From Megalopta genalis (lineage: Eukaryota; Arthropoda; Insecta; Hymenoptera; Halictidae): a stretch of DNA of 64,000 bases. The notes below the pieces were generated by a model. That model had not been told where the DNA came from. It searched no databases and saw nothing but the letters and a program-made list of their open reading frames with translations. Both the position numbers and the translations under genes were made by a program. Shown here piece after piece: positions 11,946 to 25,372 of the stretch. The stretch is taken from the NCBI RefSeq assembly GCF_051020955.1, contig NC_135015.1:1612001-1676000 (forward strand). The letters are read 5' to 3'. Each line of letters opens with the position of its first letter. Position 1 is the stretch's first letter.

Positions 11946-14258
11946 CGATATAACGGAAAAGGAAAAGAGGGTGGAGCAGCGATGACAGGGGAGGGGGTGG
12001 GGGTATCAGCTCCTGGACGATACGTCGTGAGTGTAGCGAGGGATAATATTTTATGGGAAAACGAAAGGAAAAGCGGGTTGGTCAATTTTCAGCGAGAGGG
12101 AGAGCGCGACCCGAAGACGTGAAACGCCTGCGCTATATCGGAGTTTTCCTTTCGGTTGATGGCCGGAGTCGACTCGGTTTGAAAAGGGAAGGCGGAAGGC
12201 AACCGTTCTCATCTCTGTCCCACCAACCACCAATGAGTAAATGACACACAGCCATCCCCTACTCTTGTACGCAAACACACAGAGACGAGCGTACACACCG
12301 AAAATCGTATATATATAAAAATCAATAACTTCTTGCGGTTTCCAAGAGCTCCGAAAAAGGGAGAATATATATATATAACATACATATAATACACACACAT
12401 ACACATATGTGCACACAGAGGGGGAAATGTAATTCCTTCCCGTAGATAAAACAACCAGCAATTTTTCATTATCGTTCGCCTCCAGTTATTAATTAGGGCT
12501 AGAAGGAAAGCTTCGCCCCGAGGCGGCCGCCGCGCCGCACCGATCGAAACCATAAATAACGCGGCGAGGTTTTTCTGTTTGGCAAATAAAATTTAATACT
12601 TCGAACTGTGAAATCGCAACAATGCAGCCTGGACCTTCTTAAAGTAAATCCTCCAGTTGTCGGTCTCTCGCCGCGAATTCAATACCACTCGGCTTTCTTC
12701 GCGGAGGGTTTTATTTAGCCGGGAACAATACGAAAATTTTAAGGGCGGCCAGGGCGTGGAGCCGCAGAATGGTCTCGAACACAGCCAAGTAATATTGTTC
12801 CTTCGTCCACTCGTGCCTCGCGCCCACCCCCGCCGAAGCTGAATAGAATAATCGGGACCGTTCCGTTTGTTTCCCTAGCCGTCATTTATTTACGAAACCG
12901 ATGGCGGCAGTCGACGGTCCGGTCTTCGAGGTTCCTGGTAAATTTAAGAAAGGTATCGAGCCGAACGCACCCCGCCACTTTCGTCAAGGTCCACCCCGAC
13001 GGTTATCCCACTCATCAACCACCACAAACGCTGGTTATACACCAACAAGGAAGTGAATTGCAATTATCAAAGTCTCTCTCTACCTTCTCCAAGCTCCGCA
13101 GCACTTTCTCACCCCCTCGCTTCCTCTCGTTTCCACGCTTCCTTTCCCCCATCGGTCGGCAACTTGGAAATTTCATCCCCTCCGCTCTCGTAATAATTTC
13201 ACCACCGCCGGCCGAACTACCACACTCTCGCATCCGACGTCTTCGACGATCAAAGGAATCCACGTGGCGGGTCGAGGGTCCACAAAATATTTCGCTACGT
13301 AGCGAATTTCGTGAAGCGCTATTGTTCGATCTTATAAACGACGCCGTCGTAGCCAAAGATAACGACCATTACGAGATACCAGTCCGACCGGGGCTGGGAG
13401 ATGTTCTCACGGGTCGAGTCCGTTGTCTTCGGGCGTTCCTCGAAGTATCTTGTCGGATTAAACGGTCCGATTAAACGTCGTTATTTCGTTTCGAATCTTC
13501 GCATTTACTATTATCGATATTAATTATGGATCTCTCCTTTCAGCTGTACCTTATCGAAATTCTTAAACCTCTCTTATAATTTCTCTGAATTATTTTAGGC
13601 AGATTTTCTTCGTACGACAGTGACTGTCTCGTTTGTGACATTTCATCATTATCCGAAATAAAAAATCTTTCCCTCCGATTGTGGCAAATAAAAATTAAAT
13701 AGGGACGCGTACTTCTTCTTTCAATAATTTTAACATGTCGAAAACAACGCAACGATATTGATATCTCCTTGTAAACTCTTCACAGCATTGTTCTTCATTC
13801 ATTTATTTTTGTCAAAAATGCGTGAAATCCGTGTTCTAATTATTTGAACAGTTTTCACGGTCAAGGAACAATCGCGCAACAAACAAAAAGAGTTGATTAA
13901 TCGAAATATAGGTAGCTAGAGGACCAACGGACATCGAGTACAACGGCGAACGAAATTGCAGTCGAGTCACCGCCAGAAGCAGCTTTTATTCTAACAAAAA
14001 GAATTTTTTAATTTCGTAGAAGTACCGCGATAAGCGAGAAGCGGGCGTCCGATCGGTCCCCGAAACCGTGTCACGCGGAAATGAAATATCATCGCGGAAT
14101 AGTTTACAAAAGCGTGAAAAGGGTTCGGGTAACAGCGGCGAAAAACCGGTCGGAAAATAAAATGGTTCGAATCAGTGGAATCCTTTCAACGATCTCACGA
14201 CAAACGCGCCATGCTTTTCTCCCGTGTACACACATTCTTTTCATCTCTTTCTGTTTCT

Positions 14259-14277
14259 CTGTGTGTGTGTCTTTCTT

Positions 14278-14326
<49 letters not shown>

Positions 14327-14338
14327 TTTCTCTGTTTC
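14259..14338. repeat. (GT)n/(CT)n microsatellite
   Basis: A short GT run followed by a long CT tract with CTTT interruptions. Confidence 0.85.
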
Positions 14339-15847
14339 TCGTTTTTTTTTCCTTTTTTCTAGTCGACCGATTTCAAAAAGGGGTGAAACACACCAAGGAT
14401 TCCGCGATTCGGGAAAAACTTGGCCGAACGGGGTGAAAATACCGGCATTGTTCGGCTGCGTCCTGGGTTTCGAAAAGGGGGCCGCGCGGAAAAGGCGCGC
14501 AACCCTTTATTTGTTTAGCGGGGCGCGTGAAGCGTGCCGGGTGCGAGCCACGGCACACGTCCATTTCGACGGATTTCACCCCAAATTTTCAGCTGGCGCA
14601 CACCCCAGCCGATTTACACAATATTTTGGAAATCTTTTATAAGATTTTCGTCCCTTCGGCCGGCATGCTCCCTCTTGGCTTAGCACGCGCTCCTAGATTT
14701 TCCATTGTAACCGACTCGCCTCTCCCCCGGCAGCTTTTCGCCGACCTGTCGACGAACGACCACGACGACAGATGGGAGCGTGTGCCGTCGGTTCCAGAAA
14801 CACCGGCTAACAGCAAGAGAAAAAGGGACACAGGGAATGAAGAGAAAAAAAAAGTTTGTAAAACCCGTGGAAATCGTCAAAATTAGGGTCGATCCCGAAA
14901 AAAGTCCGAGGAATTAACATAGGCTTTGTGAATGGGCCACGTCGAGCGGAAGGGTGAACGGTTCGCGGGCACCCCTTTCGCGCAACACGTGCCATTTTTA
15001 GCTCGATAGTACCGCGTTTTCTCTTTTCATTCCTCCTGCAATAAAATCGCGTAAACTCGGAAACGTGGATGCAGCGATGCGTCCGGCTTTTGTGCTCGGG
15101 ACAATCGGGGATTCGACTTTTTCGATATACAACAGCTTTCATCGGTTGCCGATATTGCGGTTTTCCAAAAATATTTTGAGACCTTTACGAGGTGAACGGT
15201 AACATATGTTGGCGGACGTGGAACGTTTGATTTTGAAATTCGAGTAACTGTATTTTTGTTTCAACGCGTTATATCTACCGAGGATGATACCATAATTAAT
15301 AATTAAATTAATAATTAAAAATATCATAATAATAATAATAATTTTGGGAGTCAAGAATTTGCAATTGAAAACTTTTTAATGAATTGTTCAATAGGAATAT
15401 CAATTTCAGTCGTATACCAACCAGTTATCCTCAATAATTATGAACTAATAATTTCGTTTGGAATAATCGCGTAGAAACAGAATTTTAAGTTTCCTCTTAA
15501 CATGACAGAATAACTGATAATTCTATTTTAATCCTCGGACGGCGGAACATTTTCACAACTGTACTATTATCGATGTTTTTAACAAACCTGAGCTTTATAC
15601 AATAATTTTTCTTATAGACTTATTAGGCTTTCCGACGTTCCTGATATAACAGCAACTGATTTTGTTTAATTGCCCAAGATTGAGTAATTAAGTGAACGAT
15701 TTAAATATTCTCGATCAAAATTGGCATAGCCACTGCCTTGCGAATAAAGTATCGATATAACACTTGCGATACAAATCTTCAGTCGGAAATTATTGGAACG
15801 AAGATTAGAATTTTCGCCGTGTTATTATAAATACGGTAAATTCTCTC

Positions 15848-15985
15848 CAATTGTGTCTCAGCTTATAAATAAAAATGATCAATTTGGGAAGAGGAGATAC
15901 GATTATAACGATTAAAACGAAGCTTGAATAGTCGTATCTCCTTTTCCCAAATTATCCATTTTTGTTTACAAGCTGAGAGACAATT
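15848..15985. mobile_element. Hairpin (MITE-like) element with about 60-bp arms
   Basis: Left arm 15848-15907 and right arm 15926-15985 are imperfect inverted copies. Shared blocks are AATTGTGTCTCAGCTT at the tip, then AATTTGGGAAGAGGAGATAC nearer the loop (antisense on the right). The loop is about 18 bp. No ORF. It could be a foldback MITE or a structured transcript. Confidence 0.65.
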
Positions 15986-17461
15986 AGCGCAATTGACGCT
16001 CGTTAGTGTTGTTCATTTTAACTTCACGTTCATAAACGATAATCTAAGTGTACATAAGCACACTAATAAGTATCTCATTTTTCGTTTAAATAAATTTTGT
16101 AATCTAACAGATACGTAACACCTGAACTAATAACTACTGATATTGAACAATTTTTATTGCAAAGTATCCACAAATAAATAGGTATATCCACTAATTATCC
16201 GTAAAAGCATCTGTACAATCTCAATAATTATAAAATAATAGGTTCAAAATCCGTCATTTTTGTTGTCATATGCTCGTATCTTTTATTTCGAGGAAAGCAC
16301 TAGCAAACTGTTCAACGAATTAGTTCCCGTAGCTAGATCATATACTTTTTAATGGAGCGGCACCTAATTAACGCAACTAAGTAAAAACTCAGGTAGCAAT
16401 TTCGCGTTTACATCTTTGGTATTTTGCTGTTCGTTCACGGACGAAGCGGCACTTAAGAGATCGGCACGTGTATATGCATATCTACGTATATACATATATC
16501 TGCAGATATATTGCAAAAAAATATAGCTGATTTTATTTTTTTTTTTGCTCTTACGTAAAGCATCGTGCAGCCGTCTGACAATAATAGCTCTGGTTGAAAA
16601 AGGTTACGCAACCGTCACGAGAAATTCTGAACGCACAAAGACGTATACCGAGAGGACGCATCGCATTGTACGTTTACTGGCAATGACGCAATACTGCTGG
16701 TTATCCGTATTTTCCTATAAGTTCGAGACAATGATTACCGGCGCGTGAAAGATGATGTCGTTCATTGGACCCGCTGTAAATAACGATCGATCGGCGATTC
16801 GCGCGCTCCCAGAGTTTGATTAAAACGATGTGTACACGTGATAGACCGATGGTACCCTAAGTTCCTATTAATCTATATTGTACGAACGTATGTTCCTAAG
16901 TTTAAGCTTTAACGAGCCGCGCAGCCGCGGGCTGATCAGAACGTTCGAATCGAGACGAGGTGTGTCCTTTTGTTCGGATCTCGACCAATATCGATCCTGC
17001 TAATCGATCGCATTTGTAATACGGTTTTAGCAGGTCTCGTTTTTACAACTAGCGAACGCATGTGTACATACGCGTGTTCTATTTGCGTGTGTGTTTGCGC
17101 GCCGCGTGTGTGTGTGATTCTTGCGAATTATGTACACCAACTCTTTTTGCAGTTAAGCAATACTATAAGTACGGCGACGATACGTTCGAGGATATCGTGA
17201 AATACGTAACGTGCGCGCTAGGTTAAGCGATTGAGAGAAAATCAAAATTAGTTGTTAAAAAAATGGATACGGGGGGGAGGGGACGACTCGGGGGTACACG
17301 GCCAACCGCGACAAGTATTTCGATCGTTAAGTACCACGATTCAGGGTCCTCTTAGGTATTTCACACTTAGCGAATAACGAGGACATTTAGGCGGCTAATG
17401 TAATTGAAAATGAATGCATTCTACTCGGTGAACCAGAAGTACAAGTAAATACTGTTTCGAT

Positions 17462-17545
17462 GACGAATTATTAAATATATAAATATATATATATTATATA
17501 TATATATATATACATATACAGATAGATAAATATATGCATATATAT
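17462..17545. repeat. AT-rich microsatellite
   Basis: Interrupted (TA)n array with ATAAATA spacers. Confidence 0.8.
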
Positions 17546-17940
17546 ATTTACAAAGTGGTGTGCAGAACAACGTGTGCGAGCGTGTATGAAAGCGCGTGTG
17601 TATGTGTACATAATAATCGGTTGCCGCGAAAACATACCGAAAACATACAAACGGAGGATAATTATGAATATTCGAACCGACCGTTTGTTGTCAGCGTTGT
17701 TGGAGGAACAAATAACTAAACGCGCACCATACCAAATTATTTTTCTGCGAAAGTCAGATGATACGGGAGATTATTTTTGCAAAACGACAGTCGACGCTCT
17801 ACCGATCGACGGAAGCGGATTAGACTTCCGGAGACACGGGAGATAGCATTTGTACGTTACAAAACAGAATGCCGAAGAAAGAGGTATCGATTGTTTCTTA
17901 CCGAGAGAAAGAGAGAATGGCTGAGAGAAGTGGAAAGAGA

Positions 17941-17950
17941 GAAAACAGAC

Positions 17951-17989
<39 letters not shown>
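17941..17989. repeat. (AG)n microsatellite
   Basis: ACAG units leading into a pure AG run of about 30 bp. Confidence 0.85.
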
Positions 17990-17991
<2 letters not shown>

Positions 17992-20345
17992 CATAATTTT
18001 AAGTGTAACGATAGCTGTACATGTGTAATGTTAGAATACAGAAAACCGAATGTTCCTAATGTAATGCTTTCATCTAAATACGTCTATTTATAAGTATTTA
18101 CGCGATAGAGGTTCTAATATTTATATATTGCTTTGTAACGTTCCTGTTTTCATTACTTATCAGTTCCAACGAGAAAACCATCAAGCATTGTAACTGCGTA
18201 AGGGATTACGAACTCCATAAAACACTCGCAATTGATTTCGCGTGTTCGAGAAACAGAATTTGCATCGAGCCCAACCGTGATTAGTTTGTGCGAAAGAGAA
18301 CTTGAACAAAATACACGTACACTTTCGCAAACTTCTTACAAATGTAGATAAACTTTGAAGCAAGTTCTCCTGTACAAACTGGTTCGGATTTACGTGTTAC
18401 GCGTGTACGCCAAAACATAATGTTCCTATCGTGGAAGGAAGGATACGTTTCAAATGTATTCGGATCATTCGCCATACAAAACGAACTTCGTGTATCAATG
18501 TTTCTTAGTGAGTTTGGTATTCTTTTGAGATGATTGTTAGCGATTAACGATCGAGGGTACAAAGAGCGGGAAGAGCGAAAAATCAAAATTCGAAAAATCA
18601 AAATTACAGTGTAAGTTCATAGAGATTCGTTGTTCGTCGATAAATATTATTTGTTAGTCAAGAATAGTTGGATACGTCCAATAATATAGTCTAATAATCA
18701 TTAACCGGTGTCGTTTCATTTCTTCACCCTCTCATTACCATATTATTAACAGCAATGTATTATGCGAGAGATAAGATTATTTTTAAACGCCAACGTATAA
18801 ACAGTTCATTTAGGATTATTAATTTGGTCTGGTTTACGAGTAGACCTGCGGATCTTTATGTATTCGTGACGTGTGCAGATTTAAAAAATTCAAGGACGCG
18901 TATAAATCAACGAGGACCAATAGCATTTTTATATTATTTTTTTGTACAATGATGTGTGAAAATCAGAATTTGCATGAAGATCTGCGATCTGTATATTTAT
19001 GAGTTAGTTAGAAATGCAATCGGTTGAATAGCTTATTTTTCTATCAGATCAGGGACAAAGATATCGTATAAACTGAATATTGTTATTCTCTACGAGGCCT
19101 CCGAGCTGGGAAGTCCTTCTCATGGGAGTCCCCAGATTTTTCCCTCTGCCAATTACATACGCATCTCTGATTATTACCGATTTCTTTGGACATTGACGTC
19201 CGCGAGAGATTCTTCTAACTTTCTTTAACGATCCGTAAACACATCCATAACCATTTTTCTGCATTGTTCCCTTCTTTTTCTCATCTTCAAACATTCTTAA
19301 ATCGCTCACTTATCTCAGCTACCATTTTAGTTGTATGCAACGTAATCAGTTATCATTTAACAACCTCTAGAACCTCATTTAGCTGTCTACTGCCAGCTCA
19401 ATGTATTCTCTATCATCTTTTACCACTTTTTCCTTTCTCGGTCGTTCCATGTCATTCTGCGCATATTTCCTTGGCATCTCATGATTAGCCAGTAGATACC
19501 TTTTTGATAATTAGACATTATGCATCTGCTCAAGTGAATTGTTTATAAATTACTTTGATCAACCGAGACGCACAAGATGCGGTAATTGCAGAAGATTCGT
19601 AAATAACATTACGATTCTTAATGGTTATTCACAAGCTTGTTTATGCCATTGAGGAAGTATTAACAGGTTTGATAAATTGCCGAAAACTCGTAATTTTAAG
19701 TCGTTTAAAGTTTAATCTTTATTGCCATATCGGCTGAGGGCATTCTAGTTAACAGTCCTGGCATTATCTATTTCTAAACGACCAATCGCTTGGGACATAT
19801 TCAAACAAATGCCACAAACTTCTGCCATCAATCCTGAAATTCTAGATGCACCGTCAAGGCATTCTTGGCGGTGTGATACGCGTTAGTAAAACTGGTTGGA
19901 AAAACCGAAATGAGTTGCGGATTTATTTCGTAATTTTCCCGGAGACGAACGTCGCCGCATAGCAGGCATAAATTATACATTTATCCTTCTAGAATTTCAA
20001 CTAACCTACGTATTTTTTCACTTCGCCTCGGCGAAACGGGCACGCCACTTTGTTTTCCTCAATTTAATGCAATTATTTACCCACTCATGGTGCACCGATA
20101 ACACCTACGATGCCATCGGGAACGTGAACTTGACGCACAGCACGACGCTGTGCACCAGGTTTTCAATAAGGAGGTAATCTCGCTGTTGTTAGCCAAGGAA
20201 TGCGGTATCATTCTTAAAAATCGTATTTCTTTCGATCCCGTCACTTTGATTTACGTTGGCATTTAATTATCGTCCCGCTGTGCAAAGCATTCTACAAACG
20301 TCGTAGGATTGAAATAGACACTGATTGATATCCGAGATTATTATA

Positions 20346-20550
20346 TTGGGTCGCTCGGAAAGTTGTTTCGTTTCTCAAAAAAAATTTCGTTTTGTAAGCC
20401 CGTTAAAGAAGCACGTGATTCAGCAAACGACGGGGCCGAATACGAAATAAGACCAGAAAAACGTCGGAAGGTCTTTTTTTTATTTGAAACATTAACAAAT
20501 TGTCTTTTATTTTCTCGTGAAAGAACGAAACAACTTTCCGAACGACCCAA
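20346..20550. mobile_element. Mariner-type MITE, 205 bp, with TA target duplication
   Basis: The ends are inverted repeats of about 29 bp that begin TTGGGTCG and continue CTCGGAAAGTTGTTTCGT (left), with the right copy nearly identical on the opposite strand. A TA dinucleotide flanks both ends (20344-20345 and 20551-20552), the duplication made by Tc1/mariner transposases. The interior has no transposase frame, so the element is non-autonomous. Confidence 0.85.
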
Positions 20551-21689
20551 TACATATGACAGAAATCATCATCATTGTCCGTTCCAAACGATACGATAAA
20601 GAAAGTATAAGCAATCGGTAGGTAAGGAATTTCAAGAAACGCGGTTCGACATTGTATTCATTGAAATAGAAAACGGGCCTGATGAATTTGAAGAGAACTC
20701 TCGACCACTATATGGCCATTGTTTCATGCGCAACGTGGTTTACAGTGTTGATTGCTGCAGCGAGATCACACGGTAGATCCGTGCGTTTTACAGCCAGTGA
20801 TAAAGCCGCTATAAAATTCGTGTATACCGTGGTAGTCTTATTAGTGCGATACACACGTCGAACGTCGTTCGAGAGGTGTCAGGATTTTCTTGTTTATGCT
20901 GCCGGCAACGGGGCACAGAGATGGGCGACTCGGCGAGACCGATTTTTAATACTTCGTTAGCATTCGTTAAACAGCCAGCCTCGAGAACCTTGCACTCTCG
21001 ATGATAAAGCTGCGCGCGCCGCGTTCCGAGCATATTTTCGCGATCTAGAAAATCGCGGAACAATATTTGAGCCTGTTTACCGGTCCGATAACGCACCCCT
21101 TTGACTGAGGATGATATCAAACAGAGTGGCACCTGCTCGAATGTAAATACCGTGACACGTACTTGACCTATACTCGGCGTCGTTATTGTTGTTTAGGCTC
21201 TCGTGAAATTAGTGCCACGGCTGCTACCGGTCCGGTGCGGAGGTTCGAAACGCGTTCGAGTCACGTAAGCCATGAATTTCGATTCTACGCAAGTGTTCAC
21301 GGGCCCCGTAACAGCACCACCCCCGTGCCAGATTTTAATGGGAATCCCGAGCGTCGCTGAATCGTTTGGTCGGAACGTTTCGCGCGCAATTTCCATTACG
21401 TTCTCATGGTCTGAAGGCGCGGACAGTAAACACAGAGCGGATCGAGTGACATTTCTTGTTATCTGATAAAATCACGGTTAAACAAAGGATTTCCAGCGGA
21501 AACGATAATTACAATTAGGTGGGCGCTGAAGATTCGATGAGCATTTCTGTAAACGAATCTAAATAGTTGGTGCCTTTTCCATAGTTTCTCGTCGATTTGG
21601 TTGAAATCGGATCCCTCTGTTAGAAAAGACACGGGGGTTCATGACATTTGAAACTTCCATTTAGCGGAAAGCTGTGCAATCAAATTACA

Positions 21690-22260
21690 CAGTTTTTCAT
21701 TCGAATGTCTACGTAATTTCGATTCAAAATTGCTTATTTTATTCGCGAAGTAACGATGAATTTACTCATCTCGTGACAATGTTTATAATATTTGTGTGCA
21801 CCTAATTCCGATTTAAACTTTTAGTTAGAAGAGAATTGAACAAATTAGTTCCTATAATAAATATATATATATTTATTATAGGAACTAATTTGTACAATTC
21901 TATATATATATATAGAATTGTACAAATTAGTAGAATATCTACGTAATATAGAATATCTACGTATTATAGAATATCTACGTAACACGGACTCATGTTTCCA
22001 TATTGTATTCACGAAGCGACGACGAATTATTTACTCATTTCAAAGGAAGACACGCGGTTTTGACAGTGTTTGCAAGATCTGTGTATACCAGTGATCTAAA
22101 CTTTCATTTACACAAAAACTGTTCGATCCAACCAGTTTCTAATCATTATCTACGTAATACCGATTCAGGACCACCAATTGTATCCGGGAAATGACAACGA
22201 ATTTGCCACTTGTTATGATTCCATTCAAATTTTTACTTTCGCCTAGTATTTACTAATTAG
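21690..22260. repeat. Diverged tandem repeat around a TCTACGTAA core
   Basis: TCTACGTAA recurs near 21707, 21937, 21955, 21973 and 22149. Longer units downstream of three of them resemble each other: TCTACGTAA, then a CGATTC/CGGACT block, then TATTCGCGAAG-like and ATTTACTCAT-like blocks. The overlapping palindromes lie inside this array. Confidence 0.55.
21840..21931. repeat. Two overlapping perfect palindromes
   Basis: 21840-21893 is a perfect 54-bp inverted repeat with no loop, centred on an AT run. 21884-21931 is a perfect 48-bp inverted repeat. They share ten bases (ACTAATTTGT). The DNA can therefore form either of two long hairpins or two cruciforms. Immediately after come three copies of an 18-bp unit, TAGAATATCTACGTAATA (21931-21984). 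Confidence 0.9.
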
Positions 22261-23339
22261 CTATATAGTTGAAACTAGTGTCTGTCGGCTCGAAAGAATT
22301 CCAAACGTTACGATTTTACGCGAGCAGGACTCGTCGAACGCGACATCCTTGATCCTGCTGCCTGATACCGATAAATGTCCTCCTTGTTTCCCTTTATTAT
22401 TTTTAATGATAGCAAAGTCACGGCGATGACGGCCGTGCCGTTGTAATTTGTCTGCATTCGTTTTGTTTCATAATTACTCGGAATAATGGTTGGCGAGTTA
22501 AATCGTCCCATTGTTCCGTGAACAGCGCGAACACTCGTCGCCACGAATTATTTAACCGAATCGTGGTTGGCGGGCGCGTCATCGATACCACATGAATCGT
22601 CGGTGCATGTCACAAATCGATGTTTGTTTGAGATCGCGGTATCATTTGGGAAAGGCGCGTCCCTGACGCTCGCGGTGGTCGTCATGTTACGCCGATTGCT
22701 TCACGATTACCCTGAAGGCTGGATTTAGATCTACATCATTCATTCGCATGAATCGCGTGAGCTTCCGGTAAAAAAAAGACGTCCAGCTACACGGGCTTAT
22801 CTAGAAAAGCGTCGGTTGTCGCGATTCATATACTAAATACTCGTTCTCGATATCGAGTCGGTCGCCTTGGACGTATCTGCACTTCGTGTACTCCAGTAGT
22901 CGCAATGTCGCTTAGATAAGACGCCGAAGAAAAGAAAAATCTCTCAACCACAAGGATCCGATCACATCTTCGTTCCGACAGCGCCGCGCGAACATGACTA
23001 GCGGACATTGCCGGAAGTGATCCGCGATTCCCAGTAATTGTCGCCTCGTCGTCTAGCTACACGATTAAATTCGTGTCGTTCACAGTTTGCGCCGGCCGCT
23101 TGCGTATTATTGTCCGAGTGCGCTAGGTGGGAGACGGGTTTGTCGATGGTGGGGGCTGTCTAGAATCGATCCAAGTTCGGATGGGGATTTCACGCGAGCG
23201 ACGTCGCAAATCAATTAGTGATCTACAATTTATTCACGATAAGCGCTCCTCCTCCCACTGTCGCACGGCCAACGAGATAGCGCACGTGCGTGCGGACGGA
23301 CGGCAAGGAACACGTCGCACGCATCTCCTATGCACATAG

Positions 23340-23737
23340 GCGGCTGAAGTACCGACAAACGAGCCGAGGCTTCTTTTATCAGTCAACCACGACCGCGTGA
23401 AGCAAACGGATCGAAAGGCGGCAGTAGTGCGACATCTTTACACTCGGGACTTCACTTTTTTGCGAGACCGAAAGTCCCGCGACGCGATCCCGCGTCGCCT
23501 CATCGATCCTCGATCACAGTGCTCCACCTTGGCCCGACACGGGAACAACCACCGCGAGCCAACCACCCGCATTTCCAGCACCAAGGATCCCGGCCGGAGA
23601 CCGAACGCTCCTTCGAGAACGAGATCGAAGCAGCGCGAGCCAGAAGTGGCAGGGTCAATCGAACATCAACGAACAATCAACGTTTTACTAGGAAACGTCG
23701 ACACGCTGGCGCAAATTCCTCGATATATCGTTACTAC
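23340..23737 (+). promoter_or_regulatory. Probable 5' UTR exon/promoter region of the Mg2+ transporter
   Basis: A CG-rich block ends in a strong donor (CTAC then GTAAGTACC at 23738). The first coding exon opens at 25371 directly after an AG acceptor, two bases before its ATG, so an upstream non-coding exon must exist. This block is the best candidate. The 5' limit is a guess. Confidence 0.35.
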
Positions 23738-25372
23738 GTAAGTACCAGTCACAACCACGATGCTATTTTTTCTTTCTAGTTTATTCTCGAAATTGTTAAA
23801 CACTCCGAGGAGCGAACGAGAGAGCTCTTGTTATCTTGTTTTCGTCCAATCTCTTGACACTCGAGCTGGCAACCAATTAAGAAAATAATTCTAGTATTTA
23901 AGATTCGTCGCGTAAATCCCGTTTACCTGGAAACCATACGTAATAGTGTTCAAAGAATGGGCATTATTCAATGAACAAAAATGATCGAATTACAGCAAGT
24001 GAACCTAGGTCAGGTTATCAACGTAAGGATTAATCCGGATAAATTCTGTTTCACATTTGTGTGGTATTCGGGCTCTAAAACCACTTGGACTCGGTTTGGA
24101 TTTGGACTTTGTACCAAACGCCACAAAAACAGCATTTATAAATGAATAAGTGAAAGTTTAGACCTCGAGAAGGTCGGAACCCGAGATATCTTCTTCCCCA
24201 TTTTGTTTGCGACATAATCGGTGTTTAATTGTCGGTAATCAATTTACGGGCCTACGGAGGCCATTAATTTAGATGGACATGTATGATAAATCTTAGCGGC
24301 ACGCAAGACGATAAGCCGTACAAAACGATTCGATACGCGGAAACTGTACATGAATTTGTTCGAGGACACGGCAACGGCAATGTCGCTGTATTTTCAACGC
24401 GACGGGGAAGCGCGAGGAAATTGGATGAATGGGAAATATCTGTGTTTAAACGAGTGGATAGTCGAGGACCGGTGAATTAAATAAGCGGCTCGAGTTTCGG
24501 CTAATGAATATTTTTCGAAATCTCGTGGTCTCGTTTGAAGTGCGATCGCCGTGATTCCATTAGCAGTTTCACAGGAAATGTTGTCCTCTAAGTGGATTCT
24601 CGAATAAATCCTGCACAGCCGTTTGCAGCGTTTTGCACGCGTGCAATTTAAATCCGGCGACACGTGGGATCAGATTAATAGTAACACAAGAACTAAATTC
24701 CTCGTGTCGTTAACGATACCGTGCTGATCACGTATATAATGTTTCACGCGCTATCAGGCCGTCTAGCCGAAGAGCAACGACTCCGAAAAGACCGGCGTAT
24801 CGTAACCATCAATCCCGGTGTTCTCTCGCGGTTATTATCAGTTAATGAGTACCCGTGGCCAATATCGATCATCAAACAATCAACGAATCAATAACAAGAT
24901 TTATGGCCACCGAACGAATCGATAAGAGTCAAGGTGATAGGCTCTGGTCTATCTTGGGAATTTAATCGGCCGATTTATAATTAAATCTCTGTTCGCTCTT
25001 TGCGGAGGAAGAGGATCGTGCCACTAATATTTTCCTCTTGCTTCGGCTATTTTCTCTAGATCAAGGCTGACCGAAATAGGCAGGTCCGACGTGAAACTAT
25101 CACAGGTCGATCCCCGAGTCTGCCAATTTCGACGGGGATACTATACGATTGCCCGGCAGCAACGAATCCGGTACGTGGTCATTTGAATTTAGTGAAACGA
25201 AAGGAAAGAACAAGCACCGTCTCGAGTCGAGTTTGATCTATGACCCGTTGAACGCCGACCTTCGGAACTCTTCCTCTACCATTGTCGTTTATTAAAAAAA
25301 AAAAATGCGAACTCGACCGACTCGTGCCGTGAGAACGCGACACCGTGCGAATCATCGGAAAAAATTGCAGGT

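Larger units (their letters stand above)
6961..25370. other. Gene-poor stretch between zinc-finger and Mg2+ transporter genes
   Basis: No frame here shows domain structure or coding-like composition. Longer frames (9726-10520 minus, 14081-14642 plus, 11747-12461 minus) are driven by GA/CT repeats or CG-rich DNA. The first kilobase or more is probably the 3' UTR of the zinc-finger gene. The last 2 kb probably carries the promoter and 5' UTR of the transporter. Patches rich in CG (about 9.2-9.8, 10.2-10.6, 14.4-14.8 kb) could be regulatory. Separately listed are microsatellites, a hairpin element, a mariner-type MITE and nested palindromes. Confidence 0.5.

Noticed and set aside
20341..20599. 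Overlapping ORFs on both strands at about 20.35-20.6 kb
   Set aside because: They translate the inverted ends of the mariner-type MITE, not a gene.
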